Position numbers and translations under genes: made by a program. Source: Streptococcus sp. CF8_St5-11 (GTDB lineage: Bacteria; Bacillota; Bacilli; Lactobacillales; Streptococcaceae). From it: a stretch of 64,000 nt of DNA. Below the pieces are notes generated by a model. The model saw only the letters and a program-made list of their open reading frames with translations. It was not told where the DNA came from and did no database searches. Below, in pieces: positions 38,612 through 49,869 of the stretch (positions are counted from its first letter, which is position 1; the number at the start of each line of letters is the position of its first letter). The stretch lies in the NCBI RefSeq assembly GCF_024295625.1, contig NZ_JANCOJ010000005.1, forward strand, positions 27,915 through 91,914. The letters run 5' to 3'.

Positions 38612-39000
38612 ATCGTGCAATTTTTGGATAATCGCGTGAGAGAATCCTCTCATGAGGAAAGTCCATGCTAGCACAGGCTGTGATGCCTGTAGTGTTTGTG
38701 CTAGGTGAATCCATAAGCCTAGGGACTTGGTATTCAAGTTACGGCGAGTGAAGGAGCTAAGTCTAAGGATAAGCTCTAGTAACTCTGAAAGTGCCACAGT
38801 GACGTAGTTTTTAGGGAAACCTAAAAAGTGGAACGAGGTAAACCCCTCAAGCTAGCAACCCAAACTTTGGTCGGGGCATGGAATGCGTGGAAACGAACAT
38901 AGCATTCTGACTGGAAACAGTAGACAGATGATTATCGAAGGAAATGGTACCTAGTCATTTCTGGAACAAAACATGGCTTATAGAAAATTGCATATAGGTT
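38612..39000 (+). ncRNA. rnpB: RNase P RNA (type B)
   Basis: RnpB is the catalytic RNA that matures tRNA 5' ends. Diagnostic pieces are the 5' conserved GAGGAAAGTCCATGCTAGCA, the later ACAGTGACGTAG, GGAACGAGGTAAACCCC, and the 3' half of the core (TAGACAGATGATTATCGAAG). GTGCAATTTT near the 5' end pairs with AAAATTGCAT near the 3' end to form P1. The boundaries are estimated from that helix. Location between gpsB and the rlmL-like gene matches other Firmicutes. Confidence 0.96.
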
Positions 39001-39034
39001 GATGAGGTGGAGAGAGATCTCAACCTCCTTTTTT
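38996..39034 (+). terminator. rnpB terminator
   Basis: AGGTTGA (38996) pairs with TCAACCT (39020), followed by CCTTTTTT. It overlaps the estimated 3' end of the RNA. Confidence 0.65.
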
Positions 39035-39051
39035 AAAGTGATAGGAATAAG

Positions 39052-40209
39052 ATGAAAAAACAATTTGAATTGATTGCAACGGCCGCTGCTGGCTTAGAGG
39101 CTGTTGTTGGTCGAGAACTACGCGATCTTGGCTACGATTGCCAGGTCGAAAATGGACGGGTTCGATTTCAAGGAGACCGTCGAGCAATCATAGAGATCAA
39201 TCTCTGGTTGCGCGCGGCTGATCGAGTAAAAATTGTGGTTGGGACTTTTCCAGCCAAAACCTTTGAAGAACTCTTTCAAGGTGTCTTTGCTTTGGATTGG
39301 GAAAATTTTTTGCCTTTAGGAGCACGTTTTCCTATTTCTAAGGCTAAATGTGTCAAATCAAAACTCCATAATGAACCTAGCGTTCAGGCCATTTCGAAAA
39401 AAGCAGTGGTTAAAAAGTTACAAAAACATTATGCCCGCCCAGAAGGTGTTCCTCTCATGGAAAATGGGGCAGAGTTCAAGATCGAAGTATCGATCCTTAA
39501 AGATCAAGCCACTGTCTTGATTGACACCACTGGTAGTAGCCTCTTCAAACGTGGTTATCGGACTGAAAAAGGGGGAGCCCCTATTAAGGAAAATATGGCA
39601 GCAGCAATTCTTCTGCTGTCAAACTGGTATCCAGATAAACCCTTGATTGACCCGACATGTGGTTCTGGAACGTTTTGTATTGAGGCGGCAATGATTGCGA
39701 GAAATATGGCACCTGGTTTACGTCGGACCTTTTCTTTTGAAGAATGGAACTGGATGGATGATCGCTTGATTCATGAAGTCCGTCAAGAAGCAAGCAGAAA
39801 AATCAATCGCGAGATCGAATTGGATATTATGGGAACTGATATCGATGCACGGATGGTTGAGATTGCCAAAGAAAATGCCCAGAAAGCGGGCGTTAGCAGT
39901 GACATTACTTTCAAACAAATGCGAGTTCAAGATCTTCACTCAGATAAGATCAACGGGGTGATTATCTCCAACCCTCCATATGGAGAACGCTTATCCGATG
40001 ATGAGGGTGTGACGAAATTGTATACTGAAATGGGGCACGTATTTGCACCTCTCAAAACCTGGAGTAAATTCATCCTAACCAGTGATGAAGGTTTTGAATC
40101 TAAATTCGGTAGTAAAGCAGATAAAAAACGAAAACTTTATAACGGAACCCTAAAAGTTGATCTCTACCAATATTTTGGGGAACGAGTAAAACGGCAGATT
40201 AAGGCATAG
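39052..40209 (+). CDS. RlmL/YpsC-like 23S rRNA methyltransferase
   Basis: This 385-aa protein has an N-terminal THUMP-type RNA-binding domain (about 50-160) and a class I SAM-dependent methyltransferase domain. The SAM-binding region is LIDPTCGSGTFCIEAAMIA, and the catalytic motif NPPYGERL is characteristic of N2-guanine/N6-adenine methylation of RNA. It is the homologue of Bacillus YpsC and of the methylating half of E. coli RlmL (23S G2445). The site modified here is inferred. It lies just after rnpB and 11 bp before mapZ. Confidence 0.88.
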   Translation: MKKQFELIATAAAGLEAVVGRELRDLGYDCQVENGRVRFQGDRRAIIEINLWLRAADRVKIVVGTFPAKTFEELFQGVFALDWENFLPLGARFPISKAKCVKSKLHNEPSVQAISKKAVVKKLQKHYARPEGVPLMENGAEFKIEVSILKDQATVLIDTTGSSLFKRGYRTEKGGAPIKENMAAAILLLSNWYPDKPLIDPTCGSGTFCIEAAMIARNMAPGLRRTFSFEEWNWMDDRLIHEVRQEASRKINREIELDIMGTDIDARMVEIAKENAQKAGVSSDITFKQMRVQDLHSDKINGVIISNPPYGERLSDDEGVTKLYTEMGHVFAPLKTWSKFILTSDEGFESKFGSKADKKRKLYNGTLKVDLYQYFGERVKRQIKA

Positions 40210-40220
40210 AAAGGATTTTT

Positions 40221-41645
40221 ATGACAGAGAAGGATAAAAAGCCATTAGAGCAAGAAACAGAATCAATTTTAGAGTTTGAAGATGCTAAAGAGATGACGAT
40301 TGGGCAGGCCAATCGAAAGGCAGAAGAAATCGAAGCAGGTGTAACTGAAGGTGATAATGTCTTAGACAAATACATCAAACAACACCGAGCAGAAATTGAA
40401 GCTGAAAAATACGATACAAAAATTTTGGCCAAAGAAGAATTGGCTAAAGCTGAGGAGTTGGCAGCTACAGAAACAGTTGCAGAAGTAGCTGAAGCAGTGG
40501 CGGCACCGGAAGTAACGGAAACGGTCTTGGAACAAAGGCATGAAATGGATGCTATCTCAACAGAATTACCTGCTAAGATTAAATTTGGACCTACACCAAC
40601 TGAACCAATTGTAGAAGCAGAGGAGCTTCCTGAGGAAACACCAAGCAATGCGGGTAAACGAATCAAAGCAGTTCTATACTCTGCATTAGGTCTAGCGATT
40701 GTCGGGTCAGCCATTTTTGTGACCTATAACTGGATGCACAGTCGTGGAAAATCTGGTGGTACAACTGTTGTGTCATCTTCATCTAGCAAGTCATCTTCTA
40801 CTTCTAAATCAAGTAGCAGTGAAACACAAGCTCAAAAATTGGAAGAGTTTACCAAAGCCTACGATGCCTTTTTTGTAGATGAATCAAAAAGTGCTCTTAA
40901 AAATGATAAATTCGGAGACTTGGAAAATCTGAAGAAACTGCTGGACAAATTAGAAGGAAGCAGTGATTATAATGCGGCTAAAACAAAATATGAAGATCTT
41001 GTGAAGCAAGTTTCTGCCATTCAAAAAGTGAATTCTCAATTCAGTTCTCCTGTGATCAAAGATGGAGTTCTTGATGCAACTGCCAAAGCAAAAAGTGATG
41101 CGACCTTTGCAGAAACAAATACAGGCAATGAAAAATTAGATAGCTTATTAAATGAGGCGGTAGCGCAAGGACGTTCACAACAGGTTGCGACACCGGCCCC
41201 AGTGACAGGAACAAGTGGTACAGATACTTCTAATGCAACTCCGGCCCCAGCTCAAGCAGCAACGCCTACAGCCCCAGCTGTCAATGCTGCTACAAGTGGT
41301 GCAGGAACTGCAAGTCCAGGCTATTCAGGTTACGGTCTTCCAAGTGATGGTGTCCCACTTCAGCGGAATCTGAGCCGTGTGCCGTATAACCAAGCGGCTA
41401 TCAATGATGTCAATAACCCGGCCTGGGTGTTTGGGGATGGTATCCTTGAAAAAGTATTGAACATTGCTCGTAAACGTGGACATATCACTGGCAATCAATA
41501 CATTTTAGAGCGTGTTAATATCATTAACGGTAATGGCTATTACAACCTTTTTAAACCAGATGGAACCTATCTCTTTAGTATCAATGCCAAGACTGGTTAT
41601 TTCGTAGGGAACGGAAAAGGTCATTCAGATGCTCTGGATTATTAA
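40221..41645 (+). CDS. mapZ: Mid-cell-anchored protein MapZ
   Basis: MapZ (LocZ) marks the future division site in streptococci and positions FtsZ; it is a substrate of StkP. The acidic cytoplasmic half (1-145) contains the conserved QANRKAEEIEAGVTEGDN and a Thr/Glu-rich stretch. One TM helix follows (about 152-172, AVLYSALGLAIVGSAIFVTY), then a Ser-rich linker, a helical extracellular domain (about 205-310), an Ala/Thr/Pro linker, and a C-terminal peptidoglycan-binding domain (about 375-474). This topology and the synteny match pneumococcal MapZ. Confidence 0.92.
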   Translation: MTEKDKKPLEQETESILEFEDAKEMTIGQANRKAEEIEAGVTEGDNVLDKYIKQHRAEIEAEKYDTKILAKEELAKAEELAATETVAEVAEAVAAPEVTETVLEQRHEMDAISTELPAKIKFGPTPTEPIVEAEELPEETPSNAGKRIKAVLYSALGLAIVGSAIFVTYNWMHSRGKSGGTTVVSSSSSKSSSTSKSSSSETQAQKLEEFTKAYDAFFVDESKSALKNDKFGDLENLKKLLDKLEGSSDYNAAKTKYEDLVKQVSAIQKVNSQFSSPVIKDGVLDATAKAKSDATFAETNTGNEKLDSLLNEAVAQGRSQQVATPAPVTGTSGTDTSNATPAPAQAATPTAPAVNAATSGAGTASPGYSGYGLPSDGVPLQRNLSRVPYNQAAINDVNNPAWVFGDGILEKVLNIARKRGHITGNQYILERVNIINGNGYYNLFKPDGTYLFSINAKTGYFVGNGKGHSDALDY

Positions 41646-41684
41646 TGCCTGAGCAAGTATACGATTTCTGGGAAAAATGACAAG

Positions 41685-41717
41685 AAAAAAGGATGAACCA
41701 CAGGTTCATCCTTTTTT
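41685..41717. terminator. Bidirectional terminator between mapZ and luxS
   Basis: AAAAAAGGATGAACC pairs perfectly with GGTTCATCCTTTTTT around ACA, giving T-runs on both strands. Confidence 0.9.
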
Positions 41718-41722
41718 GAGTC

Positions 41723-42205
41723 TTAAACAACATGACGTTCAAATGGATCGTCCGAAATTCCTTGATCTAGAATCAGGCGACACCATTCTTTGGCTGAGAA
41801 GAGACTGTGATCCTTGTAATTTCCACAAGACTCAATGGTTGTGCCTGGGACATCCTCCCAAGTGCTGACAGATGCAATTTCTTCTAAAGATTCTTTAATC
41901 ACTTTAGCAATTTCCGTACTTGAATGCTGTCCCCACATGATCATATGAAAACCGGTGCGACATCCAAATGGGGAACAGTCAATCATACCATCTATGCGTT
42001 TGCGAATGAGCATCGCAAGAAGATGCTCGATGGTGTGGAGCCCTGCCGTTGGAATCGCATTTTCATTGGGTTGCACCAGGCGAATATCAAAGTTAGAGAT
42101 GATATCTCCTTTGGGTCCAGTTTCCTCACCAATCAAGCGTACATAGGGAGCCTTTACAGCTGTGTGGTCCAATTCAAAACTTTCAACAATTACTTCTTTT
42201 GTCAT
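41723..42205 (-). CDS. luxS: S-ribosylhomocysteine lyase LuxS
   Basis: LuxS cleaves S-ribosylhomocysteine to homocysteine and DPD, the precursor of autoinducer-2, within the activated methyl cycle. The metal-binding HTIEH motif is His57-Glu60-His61, and the conserved Cys in [11 protein letters not shown] supplies catalytic residues. ATG 42205 is chosen because AAGGAT lies about 7 bp upstream; a TTG two codons earlier is less likely. Its 160 aa equals the usual length. It is a single-gene unit facing mapZ. Confidence 0.97.
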   Translation of the reverse strand: MTKEVIVESFELDHTAVKAPYVRLIGEETGPKGDIISNFDIRLVQPNENAIPTAGLHTIEHLLAMLIRKRIDGMIDCSPFGCRTGFHMIMWGQHSSTEIAKVIKESLEEIASVSTWEDVPGTTIESCGNYKDHSLFSAKEWCRLILDQGISDDPFERHVV

Positions 42206-42231
42206 ACTCAAATCCTTCTTTGTTTTTCTTG

Positions 42232-42260
42232 ATTATAGCATAAAAAAGCAGATTCAACAA
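42232..42260 (-). promoter_or_regulatory. luxS promoter
   Basis: On the minus strand TTGTTG (42260-42255) and TATAAT (42237-42232) are 17 bp apart, with TGC before the -10. Confidence 0.7.
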
Positions 42261-42363
42261 AGTGGAAATTAATGAATATCTCACAGATGTTCCATGAAAG
42301 AAAAGTCGATAAAAGAACAAACGTTAAGCAAAAATATAAAAGGTTTTTCCTGTTTTTTTAGAT

Positions 42364-42391
42364 TGTTAATTTTAGTAATTTATGGTAAAAT
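42364..42391 (+). promoter_or_regulatory. rny promoter
   Basis: TTGTTA (42364-42369) and TAAAAT (42386-42391) are 16 bp apart, with a TGG extension. Confidence 0.55.
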
Positions 42392-42439
42392 GTAAAAGAA
42401 TTTTTAATTCAACTAATTAAATAGATTTGGGGTAAAAGC

Positions 42440-44047
42440 ATGAATTTGTTTATTACAGGTGTTTTTGCCGCGGTCATTGGTTTAGTCATTGGATATGTGG
42501 GAACTGCTCTTAAAATGAAAGCTTCAAAAGAAGCTGCGGAACTCACCCTTTTGAATGCTGAACAAGAAGCAACGAATTTACGTGGACAGGCAGAACGTGA
42601 AGCCGATTTGATTTTAAAAGAGGCGAAGCATGAGTCAAGTTCACTTAAAAAAGAAGCACTTTTGGAGGCAAAGGAAGAAGCCAGAAAATATCGTGAAGAG
42701 GTCGATGCTGAGTTTAAGTCAGAACGACAAGAATTGAAGCAATTAGAAAGCCGTTTGGCAGAACGTGCTAGCAATCTTGATCGCAAAGACGACATTTTAA
42801 CAAGCAAAGAACAGTCTCTTGAACACAAAGAGCAAAGTCTTACAGATAGAACTAAACACATTGATACGCGTGAACAACAGCTGGAAGAGCTTGAACACAA
42901 GAAAGTAGAAGAACTGGAACGTGTCGCTGCTCTAAGTCAAGGAGAAGCGCGTGACATTATTTTGAATCAGACGGAAGATCAACTTTCAAAAGAAATTGCA
43001 TCACGCATTCGTGATGCTGAGTTGGAAGTGAAGGAACGTTCTGATAAGATGGCAAAAGACATTCTTGTCCAAGCTATGCAACGGATGGCAGGTGATTTTG
43101 TTGCTGAGCAAACAAACTCAACTGTTCATTTGCCAGATGATAGCATGAAGGGCCGTATTATCGGTCGTGAAGGTCGTAATATTCGTACCTTTGAGAGCTT
43201 GACAGGTGTCGATGTGATTATTGATGATACGCCTGAAGTGGTGACCTTGTCAGGGTTTGATCCGATTCGTCGTGAAATCGCCCGCATGACAATGGAGAGC
43301 CTTCTTAAAGATGGTCGCATTCATCCAGCCCGCATCGAAGAGCTGGTTGAGAAGAACCGTCAGGAAATTGACAATCGTATTCGTGAATACGGTGAGGCTG
43401 CTGCCTATGAAATCGGTGCGCCAAACCTCCATCCAGATTTGATGAAAATTATGGGACGGTTGCAATTCCGTACATCTTATGGTCAAAACGTTTTGCGTCA
43501 CTCCATTGAAGTTGCCAAACTTTCTGGTATTATTGCTAGCGAGTTGGGTGAAAATGCTACCTTGGCACGACGTGCAGGATTCTTACATGATATCGGAAAA
43601 GCGATTGACCGTGAAGTGGAAGGAAGTCACGTCGAGATTGGAACTGAATTGGCACGGAAGTACAAGGAACACCCAGTGGTTGTCAATACCATTGCCAGTC
43701 ACCATGGTGACGTGGAACCAGAAAGTGTCATCGCAGTCATTGTCGCTGCAGCGGATGCCTTGAGTGCAGCTCGACCTGGAGCACGAAGTGAGTCACTTGA
43801 AAGCTACATCAAACGCTTGCAAGATCTTGAAGAAATTGCAAATAGTTTTGAAGGAGTTAAGACAAGTTTCGCCCTTCAAGCGGGTCGTGAAATCCGTATT
43901 ATGGTTAGCCCTGAGGCAATCAAGGATGATAAAGTGACGATCTTAGCTCATGATATTCGTGAGAAGATCGAGTCCAATCTTGAGTATCCTGGAAACATTA
44001 AGGTTACCGTGATTCGAGAATTGCGTGCAGTCGATTACGCAAAATAA
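42440..44047 (+). CDS. rny: Ribonuclease Y
   Basis: RNase Y is the membrane-tethered endoribonuclease that starts much mRNA decay in Firmicutes. Features: N-terminal TM (about 3-23, [19 protein letters not shown]), a long charged coiled coil (about 28-190), a KH RNA-binding domain ([15 protein letters not shown], about 235-295), and an HD catalytic domain with the HDIGKAID motif and SHHGDVEPE. The 535 aa match the family. It has its own promoter and terminator. Confidence 0.97.
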   Translation: MNLFITGVFAAVIGLVIGYVGTALKMKASKEAAELTLLNAEQEATNLRGQAEREADLILKEAKHESSSLKKEALLEAKEEARKYREEVDAEFKSERQELKQLESRLAERASNLDRKDDILTSKEQSLEHKEQSLTDRTKHIDTREQQLEELEHKKVEELERVAALSQGEARDIILNQTEDQLSKEIASRIRDAELEVKERSDKMAKDILVQAMQRMAGDFVAEQTNSTVHLPDDSMKGRIIGREGRNIRTFESLTGVDVIIDDTPEVVTLSGFDPIRREIARMTMESLLKDGRIHPARIEELVEKNRQEIDNRIREYGEAAAYEIGAPNLHPDLMKIMGRLQFRTSYGQNVLRHSIEVAKLSGIIASELGENATLARRAGFLHDIGKAIDREVEGSHVEIGTELARKYKEHPVVVNTIASHHGDVEPESVIAVIVAAADALSAARPGARSESLESYIKRLQDLEEIANSFEGVKTSFALQAGREIRIMVSPEAIKDDKVTILAHDIREKIESNLEYPGNIKVTVIRELRAVDYAK

Positions 44048-44049
44048 AC

Positions 44050-44082
44050 AAAAGCTTGAGATCTAGCATCTCAAGCTTTTTT
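44050..44082 (+). terminator. rny terminator
   Basis: AAAAGCTTGAGAT pairs with ATCTCAAGCTTTT, followed by T2. Confidence 0.88.
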
Positions 44083-44132
44083 GAATGAAAAAATCAGTTG
44101 AAAATTAGGCCGATTTTTGTTACACTAGATAG

Positions 44133-44786
<654 letters not shown>

Positions 44787-44811
44787 ATAATTAGAAATTA
44801 GGTATAGAAAT

Positions 44812-45126
44812 ATGATGTTAAAACCTTCTATTGATACATTGCTTGACAAAGTACCATCCAAATACTCATTGGTTATTCTTGAGGCGAAACGAGCCCACGA
44901 ATTGGAAAGTGGTGCAGTACCAACTCAAGAATTCCAATCAGTTAAATCAACATTACAAGCGCTTGAAGAAATCGAGTCTGGAAACGTAGTTGTTCACCCG
45001 GATCCAGAAGCAAAACGTGAAGCGCTTCGTCGTCGGATTGAAGCAGAGCGGATTCGAAAAGAAGAAGAAGAGCGCAAAATTAAGGAACAAATTGCCAAAG
45101 AAAAAGAAGATGGTGAAAAAATTTAA
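44812..45126 (+). CDS. rpoZ: RNA polymerase omega subunit
   Basis: Omega aids assembly of the beta' subunit and links (p)ppGpp signalling to polymerase in some bacteria. The 104-aa protein has the omega core [22 protein letters not shown] and a C-terminal charged helix (about 70-104) common in streptococci. Two adjacent ATGs (44812, 44815) could serve as start, with only a weak binding site (TTAGGTAT). It lies 25 bp after gmk. Confidence 0.92.
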   Translation: MMLKPSIDTLLDKVPSKYSLVILEAKRAHELESGAVPTQEFQSVKSTLQALEEIESGNVVVHPDPEAKREALRRRIEAERIRKEEEERKIKEQIAKEKEDGEKI

Positions 45127-45213
45127 GGTTGGGGCTTCTCAATCTTATTTTTTGCTATTTAAAGGGTTCCGTGATAAAGTAAAGCTCATATGATAGAGGC
45201 TGGAGGTGAAAAA

Positions 45214-47598
45214 GTGATAGCAAAAGTCATCGTGGATGTCCCATTGATGCAGACAGATAAACCCTATTCTTATCAGATTCCATCAGAATTTGAGGATATG
45301 GTGGAGGCAGGTATGCGAGTTCATGTCCCCTTTGGTAAAGGGAATCGCCTCATTCAAGGGATTGTGGTAGATGTTTTAGAAGAGGCAGACACAAGTGAGG
45401 AATTAAAAGCGATTGTGGAGGTCTTGGATTACACTCCGGTCTTAAATCAAGAGCAGTTCTGGTTGGCAGATCAATTACGAAAAAGTGTTTTTTCTTATAA
45501 GATCACGATTTTAAAAACCATGCTTCCTTCTCTCCTCAATTCGAGTTATGATAAGATTTTGTATCCTCAACCTTCTTTAGATCCAACTCTCAAAGTGAAA
45601 CTTTTTGGTGAAAAAAATGAAGTTTCTTTTTCTTCTCTAGATGCGGCCGATCAAGCCCAAGTGATGCGGTTGGTCAGAAAAGGAGATTTGGTACTTGAAT
45701 ACAAGGCCAAGGATAAGAAACAAATTAAAACAGAAAAATGGTATCGCGTTAACCAGGAAGGATTAAAAGAACTTCAACCATCAGCAAGAGCTAAAAAAAG
45801 GCTAGCATTGAAAGAGCGCCTGTTACTAGAGCAAGGGGAGCAACCTTTAGCAGGATTGTATCAGGATTTTTCACGAGAAGTAGTGGCCTATTTTATTGAT
45901 CAGGGTGTTTTAGAAATAACAGAACGAGAAGTGAATCGGGCAGCTGCATATTATGAAGGCAAAGAACAGACCCAGGCCCTGCTTTTAAATTCAGAGCAAG
46001 CAAAAGCTGTAGAAACAGTAGTTTCTCAAATTGGGAAAACATCAAAGCCTTTTTTATTAGAAGGTGTGACTGGAAGTGGGAAAACAGAAGTTTATCTGCA
46101 GATTATTCAGGAAGTTCTAAATAAGGGGAAAACGGCTATTATGTTGGTTCCTGAAATTTCCCTGACACCACAGATGACAGACCGTTTTATCTCGCGTTTT
46201 GGTCAGGAAGTAGCCATTCTACACTCGGGTTTATCAAACGGTGAGAAGTATGATCAATGGCGGAAAGTTGAACGTGGGGAGGCTAAGGTAGTCGTTGGAG
46301 CGCGCTCAGCCATCTTTGCCCCTTTAAAAAACATAGGAGCGATCATCATTGATGAGGAGCACGAGGCTTCCTACAAACAAGATAGTAATCCACGCTACCA
46401 CGCAAGGGAAGTCGCAGTCCTAAGGGCTCAGTACAATCAAGCAGTCTTGCTTCTTGGATCTGCTACACCAAGTTTAGAATCACGGGCTCGTGCAACAAAA
46501 GGGGTTTATGAATTAATTCGTCTCACCCAACGGGCCAATCCGGCAGCCAAAATTCCAGAAGTTAAAGTCGTTGATTTTCGTGATTATATTGGCCAAAATG
46601 AAGCTGGTAACTTCACTCCGGTTCTAGTGGAAGCTATTGCTGATCGCTTGCAGAAAAAAGAGCAGGTCGTCTTGATGTTGAACCGCCGTGGTTATTCCAG
46701 CTTTGTCATGTGTCGCGAGTGTGGAACTGTGGATACTTGTCCCAATTGTGATATCTCACTGACCCTCCACATGGATACTAAAACCATGAACTGTCATTAT
46801 TGTGGCTATAGCAAAGCGATTCCTCGACACTGTCCAAATTGCCAAAGTCCTTCCATTCGTTATTACGGGACAGGAACACAAAAAGCCTATGATGAATTAC
46901 AAGAGATCTTTCCTGAGGCTAAAATTTTGCGTATGGATGTGGATACTACCCGAAAAAAAGGGAGCCACGCAGCAATATTAGATGCTTTCGGGAATGGAGA
47001 AGCGGATATTTTATTAGGGACGCAAATGATTGCGAAGGGCTTGGATTTTCCAAATGTGACGTTAGTGGGTGTCTTGAATGCGGATACTTCTTTAAATTTA
47101 CCGGATTATCGATCCTCAGAGAGAACCTTTCAACTCTTGACTCAGGTGGCAGGAAGGGCCGGACGAGCAGAGAAAGAAGGAGAGGTTATCATTCAGAGCT
47201 ACAACCCCAATCATTATGCGATTCGATTTGCCAAAGACCAAGATTATGAAGGTTTTTTTGCCTATGAAATGCAGATTCGCCGGCAGTTAGGCTATACGCC
47301 TTATTACTTCACAGTTGGGTTAACCCTATCCCATAAGAGTGAGGAAATTGTGATGGAGAAGTCACATCAGGTCATGGAAATTCTCCGATCTGGCTTATCT
47401 GATCAGGTCCAAATCTTAGGACCAACACCTAAACCAATTGCACGCACACATAATTTGTATCATTATCAAATCATTGTGAAATATCGTTTTGAAGAAGGCA
47501 TGACACAGGTCTTGAATCAAATCTTAGAATTTACTCAAGAAAGAGGCAACCAAGATCTCCGTGTCAGTATTGATAATGAACCTCAAAGTTTTATGTAA
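45214..47598 (+). CDS. priA: Primosomal replication restart helicase PriA
   Basis: PriA recognises stalled forks and reloads the replicative helicase. Features: N-terminal DNA-binding domain ([17 protein letters not shown]), Walker [18 protein letters not shown] box ([13 protein letters not shown]), a zinc-binding insert with four C-x-x-C pairs (CRECG, CPNCD, CHYCG, CPNCQ), and helicase motifs with [14 protein letters not shown] choose GTG 45214 because GGAGG lies 7 bp ahead, giving 794 aa. The ATG at 45190 has no binding site. Confidence 0.95.
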   Translation: MIAKVIVDVPLMQTDKPYSYQIPSEFEDMVEAGMRVHVPFGKGNRLIQGIVVDVLEEADTSEELKAIVEVLDYTPVLNQEQFWLADQLRKSVFSYKITILKTMLPSLLNSSYDKILYPQPSLDPTLKVKLFGEKNEVSFSSLDAADQAQVMRLVRKGDLVLEYKAKDKKQIKTEKWYRVNQEGLKELQPSARAKKRLALKERLLLEQGEQPLAGLYQDFSREVVAYFIDQGVLEITEREVNRAAAYYEGKEQTQALLLNSEQAKAVETVVSQIGKTSKPFLLEGVTGSGKTEVYLQIIQEVLNKGKTAIMLVPEISLTPQMTDRFISRFGQEVAILHSGLSNGEKYDQWRKVERGEAKVVVGARSAIFAPLKNIGAIIIDEEHEASYKQDSNPRYHAREVAVLRAQYNQAVLLLGSATPSLESRARATKGVYELIRLTQRANPAAKIPEVKVVDFRDYIGQNEAGNFTPVLVEAIADRLQKKEQVVLMLNRRGYSSFVMCRECGTVDTCPNCDISLTLHMDTKTMNCHYCGYSKAIPRHCPNCQSPSIRYYGTGTQKAYDELQEIFPEAKILRMDVDTTRKKGSHAAILDAFGNGEADILLGTQMIAKGLDFPNVTLVGVLNADTSLNLPDYRSSERTFQLLTQVAGRAGRAEKEGEVIIQSYNPNHYAIRFAKDQDYEGFFAYEMQIRRQLGYTPYYFTVGLTLSHKSEEIVMEKSHQVMEILRSGLSDQVQILGPTPKPIARTHNLYHYQIIVKYRFEEGMTQVLNQILEFTQERGNQDLRVSIDNEPQSFM

Positions 47599-47609
47599 GG
47601 AAGAAAGAA

Positions 47610-48545
47610 ATGACAAAATTAATTTTTATGGGAACGCCTGATTTTTCAGCGACGGTTTTAAAGGGATTGTTAGCAGATTCGCGCTATGAAATTTTGGCAG
47701 TTGTGACGCAACCAGACCGTAAAGTAGGTCGCAAAAAAGAGATTCGAATGACCCCGGTGAAGCAGGTAGCTTTGGACCATCAACTACCGGTTCTTCAGCC
47801 GGAGAAGTTATCGGGTAGTCCAGAAATGGAAACTCTCTTATCCCTAGATGCAGATGGAATTGTGACCGCTGCTTTTGGACAATTTTTACCGACAAAATTG
47901 TTGGAGAACTTCCAATTTGCGGTGAATGTCCACGCGTCTTTATTGCCTAAATATAGAGGTGGAGCTCCTATTCACTATGCCCTGATCAATGGTGATGAAG
48001 AAGCTGGGGTTACAATTATGGAAATGGTCAAGGAAATGGATGCCGGAGACATGATTGCAGCTCGTTCTCTCCCAATTTTAGATGAGGACAATGTGGGAAC
48101 TTTGTTTGAAAAATTGGCTGTCCTTGGACGTGACTTACTCCTAGATACTTTACCAGCTTACCTGGCAGGGGAGATCAAGCCAAGTCCACAAGATCCAAGT
48201 TTGGTCACATTTTCACCGAATATTTTACCGGAAGAAGAGGTTTTGGACTGGACCAAAACCAATCGCCAAGTCTTTAACCAGATTCGGGGGATGAATCCTT
48301 GGCCGGTTGCTCATATGTTATTAAATGGGCAACGCTTCAAAGTTTATGAAGCAGAGCTATGCGAAGGAAATGGAAATCCAGGAGAAGTGATTGCTTTGAC
48401 CAAAAAAGAGTTGCTGGTCGCTGCAGGAGAAGGCGCGCTGTCCCTCAAAGTTGTGCAGCCGGCAGGAAAACCAAAAATGTCCATCACAGACTTTTTGAAT
48501 GGCGCTGGCCGTCAATTGAAAGTAGGAGATCACTTTGGAAGGTAA
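47610..48545 (+). CDS. fmt: Methionyl-tRNA formyltransferase
   Basis: Fmt formylates initiator Met-tRNA using 10-formyl-THF. The 311-aa protein shows [15 protein letters not shown], the folate/catalytic segment [17 protein letters not shown], and a C-terminal tRNA-binding OB domain (about 205-311). It begins 12 bp after priA behind AAGGAAG. The rsmB ribosome binding site lies in its last codons. Confidence 0.97.
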   Translation: MTKLIFMGTPDFSATVLKGLLADSRYEILAVVTQPDRKVGRKKEIRMTPVKQVALDHQLPVLQPEKLSGSPEMETLLSLDADGIVTAAFGQFLPTKLLENFQFAVNVHASLLPKYRGGAPIHYALINGDEEAGVTIMEMVKEMDAGDMIAARSLPILDEDNVGTLFEKLAVLGRDLLLDTLPAYLAGEIKPSPQDPSLVTFSPNILPEEEVLDWTKTNRQVFNQIRGMNPWPVAHMLLNGQRFKVYEAELCEGNGNPGEVIALTKKELLVAAGEGALSLKVVQPAGKPKMSITDFLNGAGRQLKVGDHFGR

Positions 48546-48549
48546 ACAA

Positions 48550-49848
48550 ATGAATGCGCGTGAACAGATCGTTCGAGTGTTAGAAGAGGTTTTTGAACAG
48601 GGAGCTTATTCTAATATTGCCCTAAATCAAGCGCTAGAACACTCTCAACTTTCAGATAAAGATAGAAGCTTTGTTACGGAAGTTGTATACGGTACTGTAT
48701 CACGAAAGATAACGCTCGAGTGGTATCTTGCCCACGTGATTGAAGACCGGACGAAATTAGATCCTTGGCTCTATTATCTTTTGATAATGAGTTTGTATCA
48801 ACTTGTTTATTTAGACCGCATTCCTGATCATGCCATTGTCAATGAAGCTGTCCGGATAGCAAAACGTCGTAAAGAAGGCAGTGAGAAGTTTGTCAATGCT
48901 ATTCTTAGAAAGCTCCTCCGCGAGGGGCTACCAGCTATTGATACGATCAAGCGAAAGAACAAACGTTACTCGATAGAGTATTCCCTACCTGTATGGTTGA
49001 TCAAAGCATTGATCGAAGAATACGGTGAAGAACGTGCTTGCGCTATTTTTAAGAGTCTCTATCAGCGTAATAAATCCAGTATTCGTGTGATTGATCTGGA
49101 CGAAAAAGAAGAGTTGGCTCAGCTGCTCGAAGCAACCTCCTCTCTACTTGCCCCGTCTGCCCTCGTGAAAGAGCAGGGACATTTTGCGGCGCACTCCTTG
49201 TTTAAAGAAGGGCGCATTACTATTCAAGACGAGTCCAGCCAATTGGTGGCACCAGCTTTGGATTTGCAAGGAGATGAGTGGGTTTTAGATGCCTGTGCGG
49301 CGCCAGGTGGAAAGACCACCCACCTGGCTTCTTATCTCACAACTGGGAAAGTCACAGCCTTGGATCTCTATGACCATAAGCTCAAATTGATTCAAGAAAA
49401 TGCTAATCGGCTCCATGTTGCGGACAAAATTTTGACAAAGAAGTTAGATGCGACAAAAGTCTTTGAAACATTTGGACCGGATGCTTTCGATAAAATTTTG
49501 GTGGATGCGCCTTGTTCAGGGATTGGTTTGATACGGAGAAAGCCTGATATCAAGTACAATAAAGAGAGTGCAGATTTTGTATCTTTACAAGCTATTCAAT
49601 TGGCCATTCTGGATAGTGTTTGTCAAAGTGTGCGTAAAGGTGGTATAATAGTGTACAGTACGTGTACAATTATGGGTAAAGAGAATTTTGAAGTGGTGGA
49701 CCAATTTTTGAAAAACCATCCAAATTTCGAACAAGTCCCATTGGATCACGAAAGAAAAGATATTCTTAAAAATGATTGTATCCTTATTACACCCGAATTA
49801 TATGGAAGCGACGGCTTCTTTATCAGTCGTTTTAAGAGAATCTCATAA
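48550..49848 (+). CDS. rsmB: 16S rRNA (cytosine967-C5)-methyltransferase RsmB
   Basis: RsmB (Sun) methylates C967 of 16S rRNA. The 432-aa protein has an N-terminal NusB-like RNA-binding domain (about 1-140), the SAM site DACAAPGGKTTHLASY, the catalytic PCS motif in DAPCSGIGLIRRKPDIK, and the second catalytic Cys in VYSTCTI. ATG 48550 follows GGAAGG at 7 bp and is preferred over the TTG at 48535 that would overlap fmt. Confidence 0.95.
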   Translation: MNAREQIVRVLEEVFEQGAYSNIALNQALEHSQLSDKDRSFVTEVVYGTVSRKITLEWYLAHVIEDRTKLDPWLYYLLIMSLYQLVYLDRIPDHAIVNEAVRIAKRRKEGSEKFVNAILRKLLREGLPAIDTIKRKNKRYSIEYSLPVWLIKALIEEYGEERACAIFKSLYQRNKSSIRVIDLDEKEELAQLLEATSSLLAPSALVKEQGHFAAHSLFKEGRITIQDESSQLVAPALDLQGDEWVLDACAAPGGKTTHLASYLTTGKVTALDLYDHKLKLIQENANRLHVADKILTKKLDATKVFETFGPDAFDKILVDAPCSGIGLIRRKPDIKYNKESADFVSLQAIQLAILDSVCQSVRKGGIIVYSTCTIMGKENFEVVDQFLKNHPNFEQVPLDHERKDILKNDCILITPELYGSDGFFISRFKRIS

Positions 49849-49869
49849 TATCAGGAGGAAACTGACAGT

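Noticed and set aside
42271..42369. Short frame beginning MNISQMFHERKVDK before rny
   Set aside because: It has only about 30 codons, no ribosome binding site, and overlaps the rny -35. I judged it to be chance.
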